64,000 nucleotides of DNA. Source: Hippophae tibetana (lineage: Eukaryota; Streptophyta; Magnoliopsida; Rosales; Elaeagnaceae). The stretch lies in assembly GCA_037013495.1 (NCBI GenBank), contig CM072801.1:17847501-17911500 (forward strand), in the 5' to 3' direction. The position numbers and the translations under genes were made by a program. Below the pieces are notes generated by a model. That model saw only the letters and a list, made by a program, of their open reading frames with translations, searched no databases and had not been told where the DNA came from. Positions 36,195 to 47,700 of this stretch are shown here, piece after piece (the stretch's first letter is position 1; each line of letters starts with the position of its first letter).

Positions 36195-37715
36195 AATCAA
36201 TAAACCTCATCAATGCAAACAACTTCAAACTAAAACCTACTGCATCTAAATAGTACAAGAAAATCTATTTGGAGGGCATGTTAATGAGGATCCTAATACC
36301 TACTTGACAACATTCTTTTAGCTATGTAATACCTTCAAGATGAATGGGGTATCAGAATATGCCATACATCTATGCTTGTTACCCTTCGTAGGACATGACA
36401 AAGATGTGGTTAATTTCATTACCAACATGATCCATCACCACTTGAGACGACTTAGCTCAGGAATTCTTAGCAAAATATTTCCCAACTTCAAAGACAATGA
36501 AATATAGTAATGATATCACTTCTTTCCACCAAGTAGATGAAGAACCTTTTTATGAGTTATAGGATTGGTTCAAAGAGCTGTTGAGAAAATGCCACATCAT
36601 GGTATTCCTCCATGATTACAAATTCAAATTTTTTGTGGTGGATTATTGGGACAAGCAAGAACTATACTTGATGCAACAGTCAGATGTGCTTTATTGGATA
36701 AAGGTGAAACTAAAGCTTTTACATTACTTAATGAGATGACTTCCAAGTTATCAATATCCATAGAGAGGTTGAATCCAAAAATTAGTTCTTAGAATGGTAT
36801 ATATGGATGCCTTTACAACTTTGCAAGAAAAAACGAATGCATTGGTATTATGGCTATCAAATAAGCTTGATGTTGGACCTATATGGATTAATATGGTGCA
36901 AACCCCTTTCTTGTCTATGAGCACTATGGTAAACCTCTTCTTAGTGATACATGTGAAAGTAATCCTAATGTTGTAAACTTTATTAGCAAACATAACTGCC
37001 AAGGGAATCCTTATTCAAATGTATATAATCCATGTTTGAGGAACCATTATAACTTCTCTTGGATTATTTTCAATCCAAAGTGGAGTTGCTAACAATAGAC
37101 CACCTTTCAATCTACCAGGTTTCAATAAATCATACCAATAACAACCATTAGTCAAAGAGTCAAGACTTGATAAATTAGAGAGCTTAGTTGAAAATATATT
37201 GTCTAATGTGGTGCCAAGGATGAATACAATGACTAAGAAGGTGTACAATTTAATCACAAGAGAAGTCAACAATAATGCTAGTATAAAATATTTGGAGGTG
37301 TAAATAGGGTAGCTTTCACAAATGTTGCAAACAAGAAATCAAGAAATAATTTCTAATAATATAGAAGTGAATCCAAAAAAATATGGTAGAAAGTGGTGCA
37401 AAGCTATTATAATAAGAAATGGGTAGTATCATGAGTTGAGAAAGAAAAGACAACTGAAAAATAATAGAAAAAATAAATGGAGAGATTTAACAGAGAAAAA
37501 GAGAAAAAAATTTGTTGTGAAACTTAAGGAATCACTCATTGAGAAAGAATCTACATCTCACCCCTTCCTTTTCCACAAACTCCACGAAAAAAAGTTAGAC
37601 AAATAATTTTTCAAATTCCTCTATATTTTTAAGAAGCTGCATATTTGCATCTCATTTATAGATACCATGGAAAAAATGTCTTCATATGTCAAATTCATGA
37701 AAGAAATCATATCTC
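36195..37715 (+). pseudogene. Athila-like Ty3/gypsy gag and gag-protease linker
   Basis: Read across several stops and shifts, landmarks appear in order. NANNFKLKP is at about 36210, then NEDPNTYL and FKMNGVS (36280-36350). WFKELLRKCPHHGIP-like and GQARTILDA residues (36560-36690) are followed by YNP..RNHYNFSW (37030-37070), NNASIKYLEV (37270-37305), and KKLHICISF and MSSYVKFMKEI (37640-37710). This order fits Athila-clade Gag and the linker before protease. The element is truncated at about 37715, with no protease, RT or integrase. Confidence 0.75.
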
Positions 37716-39220
37716 TTATTATAATTGATATACACTTATGATTTTTATAAATACAAAATTTTGTGTATTAATTTATACACTTAAAATTAAATATAAAGAT
37801 TAATGATGTACTATTATAAAAATATCTTACATATCTTTTAATGAATATAAGTATTAATAATATACTAAATCTCATTATTTCAAGATATTCTATCGTATAG
37901 ATGTAGACATTAAATCTTGGTTATACATTTCAAAACTTTCACATCGATATCTTTGTAATCTTGCCATAAATAAGTCCCTTAAATGATAATCTTGCTATCA
38001 TGTAACTTTTTAAGGTAATTTTTACTGATACGAAATAAAAATAAACGGAATCAGAGTGTGTATAAATTAAAGTAAAAAAGAAATTAAAATATATAATATG
38101 ATTATCTTTGATTTTGGTTACTAACTTTGTTATAAATTCCTACTATTTAGAAAGTAAATATACTGAATCAATCAAACTGATAGAAAATAAAAATAATAAC
38201 ATTATCAAAATGTCTTTATAATATTAATTTTTTTTCATATATTGGAAAAAAAAAGAGTATTATATTTTACATAAGTAAAATAATACTTTTTTTATAAAAT
38301 ATAATATACTTTTCTAAGTTAAAATCTTATTTTTTATAAAATATAAGTAGTGATATATAATGAATAAATAAACAAAAATAATAATAAAATAATTAGTAAA
38401 TAATTAAATTAAGTATTATATAAATAATAATATAATATATGTGAGTAATGTAATATGTAAACATTCATTAACAACTTAATTTCATAATTGTTAAACTGGA
38501 ATAAGGATAATAAAATAATTTTAGTTTGGGAATCATTAATAGAGTTATAGACTAGTTAGGAATGAATTTGTCATAGTTTGAAATGAAAAAAAGAAGTAAT
38601 AATAAAATAATTTTAGTAAGAATGGGGCATAATAATATACTCATAGATATAATGAATTTGAGTATAAAAGGACAATAAAAAATGCTAACTTGAAAACAAC
38701 ATTATTTTTGTTATTGATACAATTTAAAAAATAAATAACATAAATGAGAATTAATCACTTTTTTTTATTCTGAATTTCCTTTGGTAAACATGCCTAATAT
38801 GATCAGATTTAGAAATATAAAATGCATTTCAAGATGTAATTCAAATAATATAACACAATATTATTGATAATTAAAATTAAATATATTAAATTGTTTAAAA
38901 AATTCACATTAATTAAAATAATTTTAATTAATAATATATTTATAATATATAGTAATATTATTTAACACTTGATTTTAGACTGGATGAGATTATTCAACTA
39001 GAGAGCCCGATGCGTAATAACCATATCTCGTAACCGACTACAAGTGAATTGATTTATATTCCATAGATATATAATTTGTTAATATCATTAAATAAAACAC
39101 ATCTATGTTCTTAATTTGTGATTATGTAAACATTTATTTTCAAGATGTACATATTTTTAAAGGTAAATGGGTGGTATAAAGTATTTAGGTTGTTTAGTTT
39201 TGCAACTTAAAAATAAAGTA
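37716..39220. other. Very AT-rich intergenic DNA
   Basis: No gene, RNA or recognisable element. Confidence 0.5.
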
Positions 39221-39224
39221 TTTT

Positions 39225-40745
39225 TTTACGTTGTTTTTAAGAAAAGAATATAGGAAGAAATAAATTAAATATTTTTTAATTAAATGTTTTACAAGCACAT
39301 AATTTTTATTAATAAATACTATAATTTTCATTTAATAACTTTTTCTTACCATTCGACGAGAAATAGTATCACTTTTAGCTTTTTATCTTACTCATTTTTT
39401 AAATTTTAATTTCCATTTTAACATCATTATATAATAATACTTTAATCATATATATATATATATATCAAATACTATAATTAATTATATATCATTAAATTTT
39501 AATTTTTTGTCTGACTCCAGTTTGTAATTACAACCTTACAAAAAAACATTTTCTATTCAATAAAAAAGACTAATGAAAACTTTAAGCAAACAATTCGGGG
39601 ACTTTTTTCCCTTTTTTTTAAATAACATTAATACTTTTAAATCACACTTTTTTCACCAACTCTCAAAATTTAAAATCCAAAATTTACAATTATTTAAGAT
39701 AGACATAGATCACCAATTAATCTTTTTATTTTTATATTATTAAAGTTTAAGTTTAATTTTTTTTTTTCAAAAACTTAAAAATTTCATTCATTCATTTAAA
39801 ATCAAGGTACATTCAAGGTTTGAAATCATCATAATATCATCATATTATTGTTATTTTACATATTTCGACATCGAAATATCATATCCATATATTTTGATTA
39901 AATTATCAACAAATTATTAAGAATAACATCAAATTTATTATTTAATTATTGGTTAAATTATCAAAAAAAAATTATTTTTTGATTAAATTGTCATAAATAT
40001 CAATTTGTTATGTTGTTTTTATTGTAAAAATTAATTTTTGAATATTTTTTAATTAAACATTTTAGAGATTTATACGTGATTTGGTTAACAAGTATTATAA
40101 TTTTAATAATTTTTATTGCCATTCTACAACATTTCATAAAAATGGTCTCATTTTTAGCTCTTTTATCTTACTATTTTTTTTAATTTTATTAAATAATAAT
40201 ATTTTAATTACATGTATTAATATATTATTAATTGTATATATCATTAAATTTTTATTTTTATTTTTGTATTAAGAAAAAAAATCATTTTCTATTCAATAAA
40301 AAAGAGTAATGAAAAATTCAAGCCTAACCATTCGGTCTCCTTTTCTTTTTAAAAGGTAACATCTATATTTTTAAATTACACTTTTCTCGCCAACTTAAAA
40401 ATTTTAAATCCAAAATTTACAATTATATAGGTTAGATATAGGTCAGACCAATTTTTATTAATATTATAATAATTTTTTTATTTTATATTATTAATGTTTA
40501 AATTTAAATTTTAGTTTTTGATAAAATAAAAAATTTCATTTAATGAAGATACATACAAGGTTTGAAAAAATGTAAGATGTCATCAAAAATATCACAATAT
40601 TATCATTATTTTACATATAGAGACATCAAAATATGATATCTAAATATTTTAGTTAAATTATTGTGAAATTATCGAGAATATTATAAAATTATTATTTAAT
40701 TATCGCTATTATTAAATTGTCATAAAAATATCACTTTTGGGTAAA
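39225..40745. repeat. About 736-bp tandem duplication
   Basis: The block with TTTTCTATTCAATAAAAAAG at 39549 recurs at 40285 (offset 736). Flanking blocks keep the same order: TTTAGCT(C)TTTTATCTTACT, TATATATCATTAAATTTT, AATCCAAAATTTACAATTAT. Units are roughly 39225-39990 and 40010-40745, well diverged with many indels. No coding content. Confidence 0.75.
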
Positions 40746-43700
40746 ATATATGTTGATATTATCACTAAAATATCATTAAAATATAGTTAGAATTCAAAAA
40801 ATATCTAATCTACATGTAAGATAATGTTGATTGATCACGTTATCATAACAAATAAAATTATCTATTTATAATAATTAATACAATTAGATAGTCTACTTAA
40901 TTATTTCAAACACTTAACTATTTATTCTATAATGTCTTAAAAACATATTTTATTAATTATATACAATATTTTAATTAATTGGTGAACTTATTGATTAATA
41001 TAAATGTTACAAGTATTTAAAATTAGATGTATTAAATAAAAAAGAGTTTAAAATATAAATAATTGATAATTTTAATGTTTTACAAAAAAAAAATCATAAT
41101 TTTGATAGAATTTTTATATTTTTTGTGATTTTTTTCAAAACTTCTATCCATAACGACAATATTTTTGATATGTCCAATTTCTTTTAAATATCATTATAAA
41201 TAAAAAATAGTTTTTTAAGTCCATGTGTTTTTACAAATGAACATTTGAGTTCACTTGTTTTTTTTTTACATTTAAGTAGTGCACATTAAGTTACTTAAGT
41301 TTATTTTAAAAAAAAACTTTAATGATCTTGTTTTTAATTGTTGTACTCAAAATCACTTAATTAAAAAAAACCATTTTAGTTTATTTATTTTTAAAATGAC
41401 TAAAGTGAACAGTATATCACTAAAAAGCAAAGATGACTAAAGCTATTGTTTTGAAAAGCTAAGTGACTTGCATACTTAAACACAAGCGGATTCTAAGTGC
41501 TTATTTGCAAAAAAATATAAACTTTTAAAATAATGTGTATGAAATATTTATTTTAACTCTATTATTATTTACACCTTAATATTATTATTATTGAATAAAA
41601 TTATCATTAAATTATTATTATTATAATAATGATAAATTGTTAGTGAAAGTGTATAAAACATGAGCTTAATTAACCTATAGGAGTGAATAGGTTATTTTTA
41701 ATTTTTATTAATTTATAATTTAATAACCTAAATAAAACGAATATGTATGCAATTGCGTATAAGAATAAAGTATGAAAATGAAAGAATAACACATGATACT
41801 TTTAGGTGGAAACAATTTATGTCACAACCATGACCTAAGAAGAAAACCATCAATCTATCGGATCACCTAAATTTCTACTATGAAAAGCAAAATGCTCAAG
41901 TACAAACTCGATTTTATGCTACCATCCTTAGGATATTACTCCAATGTACCTTATTTATGAGTTTTTACTCTGTTTTCAAAGTTTCTAATATTAGCATGAA
42001 TGGTATCCAAACAAACGTTCCAATTATAAACTTCATGCCAATCAGATACGTTCAAGAATCAACTACAAAAGGGTTAGTACAAGTGTCTATATGTGTTTTA
42101 GAATAGATTTTATTACGAATAACCCTAAATAAATGATTTAATAACTGTATTAAATAAATCTAAATCAACTATCAACCTTAGAACAATCAATTTAAGCACA
42201 ATTTCATTAATGATAGCTTCTTTAAAGATTAATAATCAAACCAAATAATTATGATATGATACACACAATTATTTGATCTAATAGTTCAAGAACAAAAATA
42301 AATAAGAAATTATAAGAACATATAATCAAAATATCATAAACTATTAGGCTTACTAATAAATCAAACACATCAACCGATGTTTGATAGATTAACCAAATAA
42401 ATAAACCTAAAGAATTATGATCTTATTTTTGCAAAACAAGATAGAGAGATTAAGAAGAATAAAATAATACTCTAGTGTGATTTATTGAAACAATGAGTAA
42501 TGAGTTTTATTTATATAAAAAATTAAAATCATTAATGCTATATTATTGATAAATATATTTTCTATTATAAATATGATTAGTAATACTTATTAATTAAAAA
42601 TGCTCTTATTTGAAGAAGAGTTATTTCAAAGTAGACTCATTATTCAAGAAGACTCTTATTTAAAGAAAAGTTCTTTTAAAGTAAACTCATTAATAAAGAA
42701 GATTCATTTTAAAGTAGATTTTATGCTATCTTTTAGGCTAAGATTTAGCTTATAATTTAGACTATATCTTATCCTAAAATTTAGTATATACTCAAAACAA
42801 TGAAACACATTAATGAATAGGCTAAGTGGTAGTTTTATAAATTAATTTAAGTTTAAATAAATATTTTAGCAGTAAAAATAATTCCAGATAGATTTGATAT
42901 GCTTATTTGAAATTTTGAAGTTTTTTCGACTTTGCTTGATAGATTTGATAACGAGTTTAAAAACAAGTTTATATGTAAATATTTTGTCAACGAAAATAGC
43001 CAATACTTATAATCCTTACAATTATCCAAATTCTTTTGTAAACTATTTTTTTTATCAAATTTACAAAATTATGATATTTATAATACATTTTGGGCGTAGA
43101 TATTCAAATAAATGACTTAGTTACTATAATAATTATTTTTTATTAATGAAAATTTTATTTAATAAAATAATAAAATATAATTATTTAAAAAATTAAAATA
43201 AATAATTTAAACACTTTAAGGTAAGATTATTATCAAATTATTTTTGTTGGTTTCACGATATTTTTATTGCAAATAATATTTAATGTAAAGAGAAATATCA
43301 AAAACATATAAATTTGTATCTATTTTTACACATACATCAATTATATTTTACCACGTATTAATACTAAAAAAAAAGATTATTTTCTAAGTTTTAAAATAAT
43401 TATGACACATAACATGATATAAAAAATATACATGCAAAAATATGTATAAAACTAATTGATACTAATATTTCTCTTAATGTAAATTTTAAAAATTTACAAA
43501 AACATTCTTAAAAATAATTTAATTGGCATTAAAAATTATTAAAGATAAAAAGATAATTTTATTAATATTTAGAATCGTGGATACACTAAAAATACAAAAG
43601 CTCTATTTGTCCTGACCTATACTTAATACCGGCATTACTTGACAGCTTTTGATTAATCATAACTCTAATGTCTATCATTTAACTAATACATTTAGAAAAT

Positions 43701-43900
43701 TGCGTGAAAAAGTGTCATTCACAACTCAAATAATTAGGAAGAAAAAAAAAACCATAGCTCCTAAAATATAGTTTGGTAATAAAATAACTCAATTAATTTT
43801 ATTGTGACTACAAACATCTTTTTAAGTTACGTTGAAAATTCTTTCTTTCTTTTTTCGTAGTCAATATTCGAAATTGACAAAAACCCTTAAAAGTAATTCA
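40746..43900. other. AT-rich intergenic DNA
   Basis: No gene seen. A 50-bp degenerate duplication starts at 42603 and 42653 (CTCTTATTT, AGTA(G/A)ACTCATTA). Text near 41800-41900 resembles LTR leader sequence, but I found no borders. Confidence 0.45.
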
Positions 43901-43957
43901 ATTATATCCTTCTTTCTGAGTTTTCTAACCGTCTTTGTCAAGTGAAGGTATCTAGAT

Positions 43958-44110
43958 GGGGCCCACCACTAACCACCAAACCCGCGTGTAGGAAGACTTT
44001 TGATAAGAACACTGACTTATCTATAATAAGTACTTCTGCTTATTACCTCGTGAGCCTCTGCCTGTTGTCAATATAAATCTGCGTGCTCCAATGCTTCAGT
44101 CCCTCACGGC
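43958..44110 (+). promoter_or_regulatory. Core promoter region of the TOPLESS-related gene
   Basis: GGGCCCAC at 43959-43966 matches the site-II/TCP-type element common in plant housekeeping promoters. TATAAAT at 44072-44078 is a plausible TATA box, giving a start near 44100-44110. The base composition rises from very AT-rich to mixed just here, about 640 bp before the start codon. Confidence 0.5.
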
Positions 44111-44215
44111 ATCATATAAAAAAAATAAGATAAATATAATAACACTGTTTTAGAGATTCTGATAGAGAGAAATAGATAACCTTTGGTTTTGCTTTGGCTC
44201 TTCTCTGTTTTGTCA

Positions 44216-44710
44216 GTAAGCCTTGTGCTTTCTATCCTCCTCCCCCTTCCTGTCACTTTTAGCTTTCTGAAAGGTGGTTTCTTTTTTATTCTACTTGAAC
44301 AAGCTTTAATTCTTCAATCCTCTATCCCTTTGAATTTTTTTTCCTGGATTAAAGTAGCTTTACTGATTTTTTGATCTTTGGAATCCCTAAGTTTATTTAT
44401 TTTTACCTTTTTGAGTCAATTATGGTTTACTAGTTTCCTATTTTGATAAATTAACCTCCTTTTTTACCAATCGAAGTCATTTGTGAATTTGGACCCAAAA
44501 ATAGTCATTTCTTAGTGATGTTCATGGTTTTTCTTTATTTTTTTGGTTCGAATTTTTTTAAACCTTTTCAATGTGACCCATATCTGTAATTAGTTTTCAT
44601 TCAAGGAATTTAGGGATTTTTAATAAGATACAAACAGATGGGTATTTGTTTTCTTTGTATTGAATAGCAGATTTGTTTTTGGTTGATATTGACAGAGGTT
44701 CATTTCTCAG
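44216..44710 (+). other. Probable 5' UTR intron of the TOPLESS-related gene
   Basis: TGTCA|GTAAGCC supplies a good donor at 44216. CATTTCTCAG ending at 44710 supplies an acceptor 28 bases before the start ATG, after a T-rich stretch. A leader intron is common in this family. Confirmation needs transcript data. Confidence 0.5.
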
Positions 44711-44738
44711 GCTAAGGAAATAAGACTGAGCAATTACA

Positions 44739-47700
44739 ATGTCTGCTTTACTCAGTAAGGACCTCATCTTCTTGGTCTTGCAGTTTCTTGAGGAGGAAAA
44801 GTTCAAAGACACTCTTCACCAGTAACTCTTTAACTTGAAGCTTTCAATTTCCCTAGAAAATTTTAGGCTGTTTTAAGGATTCTGTTTAATCAAATTGTTT
44901 TTTCAATTCAATTATAATATAGGCTTGAAAGAGAATCTGGAGTCTTTTTCGATTTCAAGCACTTTGAGGAATTGGTGCTTAGTGGGAATTGGGATGAGGT
45001 TGAGAGGTATCTTTATGGATTTACCAAAGATGATGACAACAGGTATTCTGTGAAAATATTTTTCGAAATCCGGAAGCAAAAATACCTTGAGGAATTAGAT
45101 AAGTAAGAACTTGAGTTTAAAGTCTATGTCCTTTGTTCTCACAAACACTTTTTTTTATTGTATACATTTTGTAGCTTTTCTTAAGCAAACTAAAATTGAT
45201 TGAGTGTCAATTGATTCAATTTTATTAGGAATAACCGGGTCAAGGCCGTTGATATCCTTGTGAAGGATTTGAAAGTTTTTTCCTCTTTTAGTAAGGATTT
45301 GTTCAAGGAAATCACTCAGCTTATCACATTAGACAACTTCAGGTATGGGTTCCATACAAAGCTGAACAAACTTTGGCTTTTAAGGGGTGACGATTGTGTG
45401 TCTTGTTAATCATGTTCATGCTCTCATGTTGATTGTACAATGCTCACGTGTTTGTTGATCTGCCCACAAAAAAAAGTTCACCTAACTTTTGATCTTGTTG
45501 TTCTTTAGAAACATATTTTTCGTTTTATATCCGCCCTCTTAGCATTAAGGCATATGGAAATCATGTTGGTTTTGCAGAGAAAATGAACAACTCTCTGGTT
45601 ATAAAGACATAAAGTCTGCAAGAGCAATCATGTCAGTTGAGCTCAAGAAGCTTATTGAGGCAAACCCAATTTTCCGTGATAAATTGCAATTCCCTAACTT
45701 AAGAAATTCAAGGCTTCGGACGCTCATTAATCAAAGGTGATAAATAATCTGCAATCAAAATCATGATCTAAAATTCATATAATTTTTTATGCAGAACATG
45801 ACTTAGTTATTTCAAGCTTACAACATGATATGTTTGAGATATTCAATTACAGTGCACCTTCTTAATATTCTCGTCTCTCCTGTAATGCTGAAAAGCAATG
45901 ACAAACTAAAATTGTTGGCAGCTTAAATTGGCAACACTCACTTTGTCAAAATCCACGACAGAATCCTGATATAAGAACTCTCTTTGCCGATCATACTTGT
46001 AGAAATTCGAATGATTCATTTCATGCAAGTGGTCAGTTGATAGGTCCATCATCAAAAGTTGATGATTTTCTTCCAATTGGAGCAAATGTGGTACCTGAAC
46101 AGTTTGACATAGTTTTTTTATTATATTGTAGAATGTACAATGTTTCGTAAGCTCTTTAGTTGTTTATTCCTATCATATTTTATTCTCAGCCTTTCCAACC
46201 CTCTACATCATCAATTCAGACTCCTTTGTCTACATGGATATCAATTCCACCACCAAGTAGTCACCCTGTAGCTTTTGGAGGAGGTACTGGTTTTGGTGGT
46301 CTAACAAATCAAGGTAAATTTTTTGTCAAGATTGTCCGATATTATGCTCAAATTGTTCACGAAAAAGCTTCATTTCTCATCTAAAATATTATCGTATGGT
46401 GTTGTTGGAAAATTATATAAATTTTTGATAAGTCAGATTTATGAAAAAAGAAGAATAGAAAAATAATACACAAGTTTAATAACGAAGTTCGGTCAATCTT
46501 GCTTACGTCTCTGGACCTGTTACAGATCTTTTTACTGAAATGAGAGAAATTACACAAGGTGTTTACAACACTCACAACTCACAACCCACAACCCAATTAC
46601 ACCCAAGAAAATTACTCTCAATTTTCTCTCACAAAAGCTTTTCTCTCTAAGTTTTTCTCTCAATTGGAATGAACACTTGGTTGATTAATTCATTACAATT
46701 ACACATCTATTTATAGAAAAATTCACTCATTGAATTACTCCTTAAATTAATGGTTCCTTAAATTGTTTCTTGAATTAAGCTCCATGTTTTGCTCCTTAAT
46801 TTAAGGAGTTTTATAACAATCTTCAACAGGTGTAGCTGTAATGCCAAAGGGCCATGGAGATTCCATTGATGCTATTAAAACAAGGCTTTCTGATGCATCA
46901 GACAGGGTAAGTCCTCAAACTTGTAACACAGTTCAAGTCCTAAGTTATGCATTTTTTGAGATTGGGCCTAAGATGTTCCAAAATCACTTGTACATCTTGT
47001 GTACAACCTGTGCATAGCTCATGTACATGGCAAAATTTCCAAATTTTGGGATAATTTTTGCTTGAACTAGAAAAACAAGCTGTTTTGGGGCCTCAAATCC
47101 ATGTAACAAGCATAGACAGTATGACATATGGGTGGAATATCGACTTAGTTTTGCACTGTTTTTCTATAGGTTATTTTTCCAGGAATTTTTCCAGGTCAAA
47201 GTCAGAGTACATCATTTAACCGAACTGATCATGAAATCCCCAAGATTGTCGTGCGAACATTGAATCAGGGGTCAGCCCCCACGAGCATGGACTTCCATCC
47301 TATTCAACAGACACTACTTTTAGGTTTTTACTTAGAGCTTATCTTCAATAATGTGTGATTGCATCAAGAAATTTGTTTTGAAGAAATTTGTTTTGAACAT
47401 GCAATATCTTTTGAAGAAATTTGTTTTATACCTACTCCAGTTGGAACCAATGTGGGAGAGATAAGTTTATGGGAGGTTAGTTCTTCAGAGAAGCTTGCAT
47501 CAAGAAATTTCCAGATTTGGGATATCGGTGAAAGCTCAATGAAACTAAAGGTTTTTTTTCCTTCTCTCTCTTTAATTGAGCGTACTTGTTATGGTTCGAA
47601 CCTATGATTTAAAACTGAGAAAGTCTTACCTGCCATAGTCTATTTTCTTCGCAACCAAGTTTGAAGGATCAAAATCATACTTTATGTCATTAGAAATATT

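Noticed and set aside
44820..44824. TAA in frame after 28 codons of the TOPLESS-related gene, suggesting a pseudogene
   Set aside because: The TAA is inside a GTAACT splice donor. Joining 44821 to 44923 restores the conserved protein, and all 24 exons stay in frame.
46101..46190. Donor at 46102 (CA|GTTTGA) for exon 5
   Set aside because: It would shift the frame into exon 6 and hit a stop. The donor GTG|GTACCT at 46091 keeps frame and gives the family's GPFQP-like junction.
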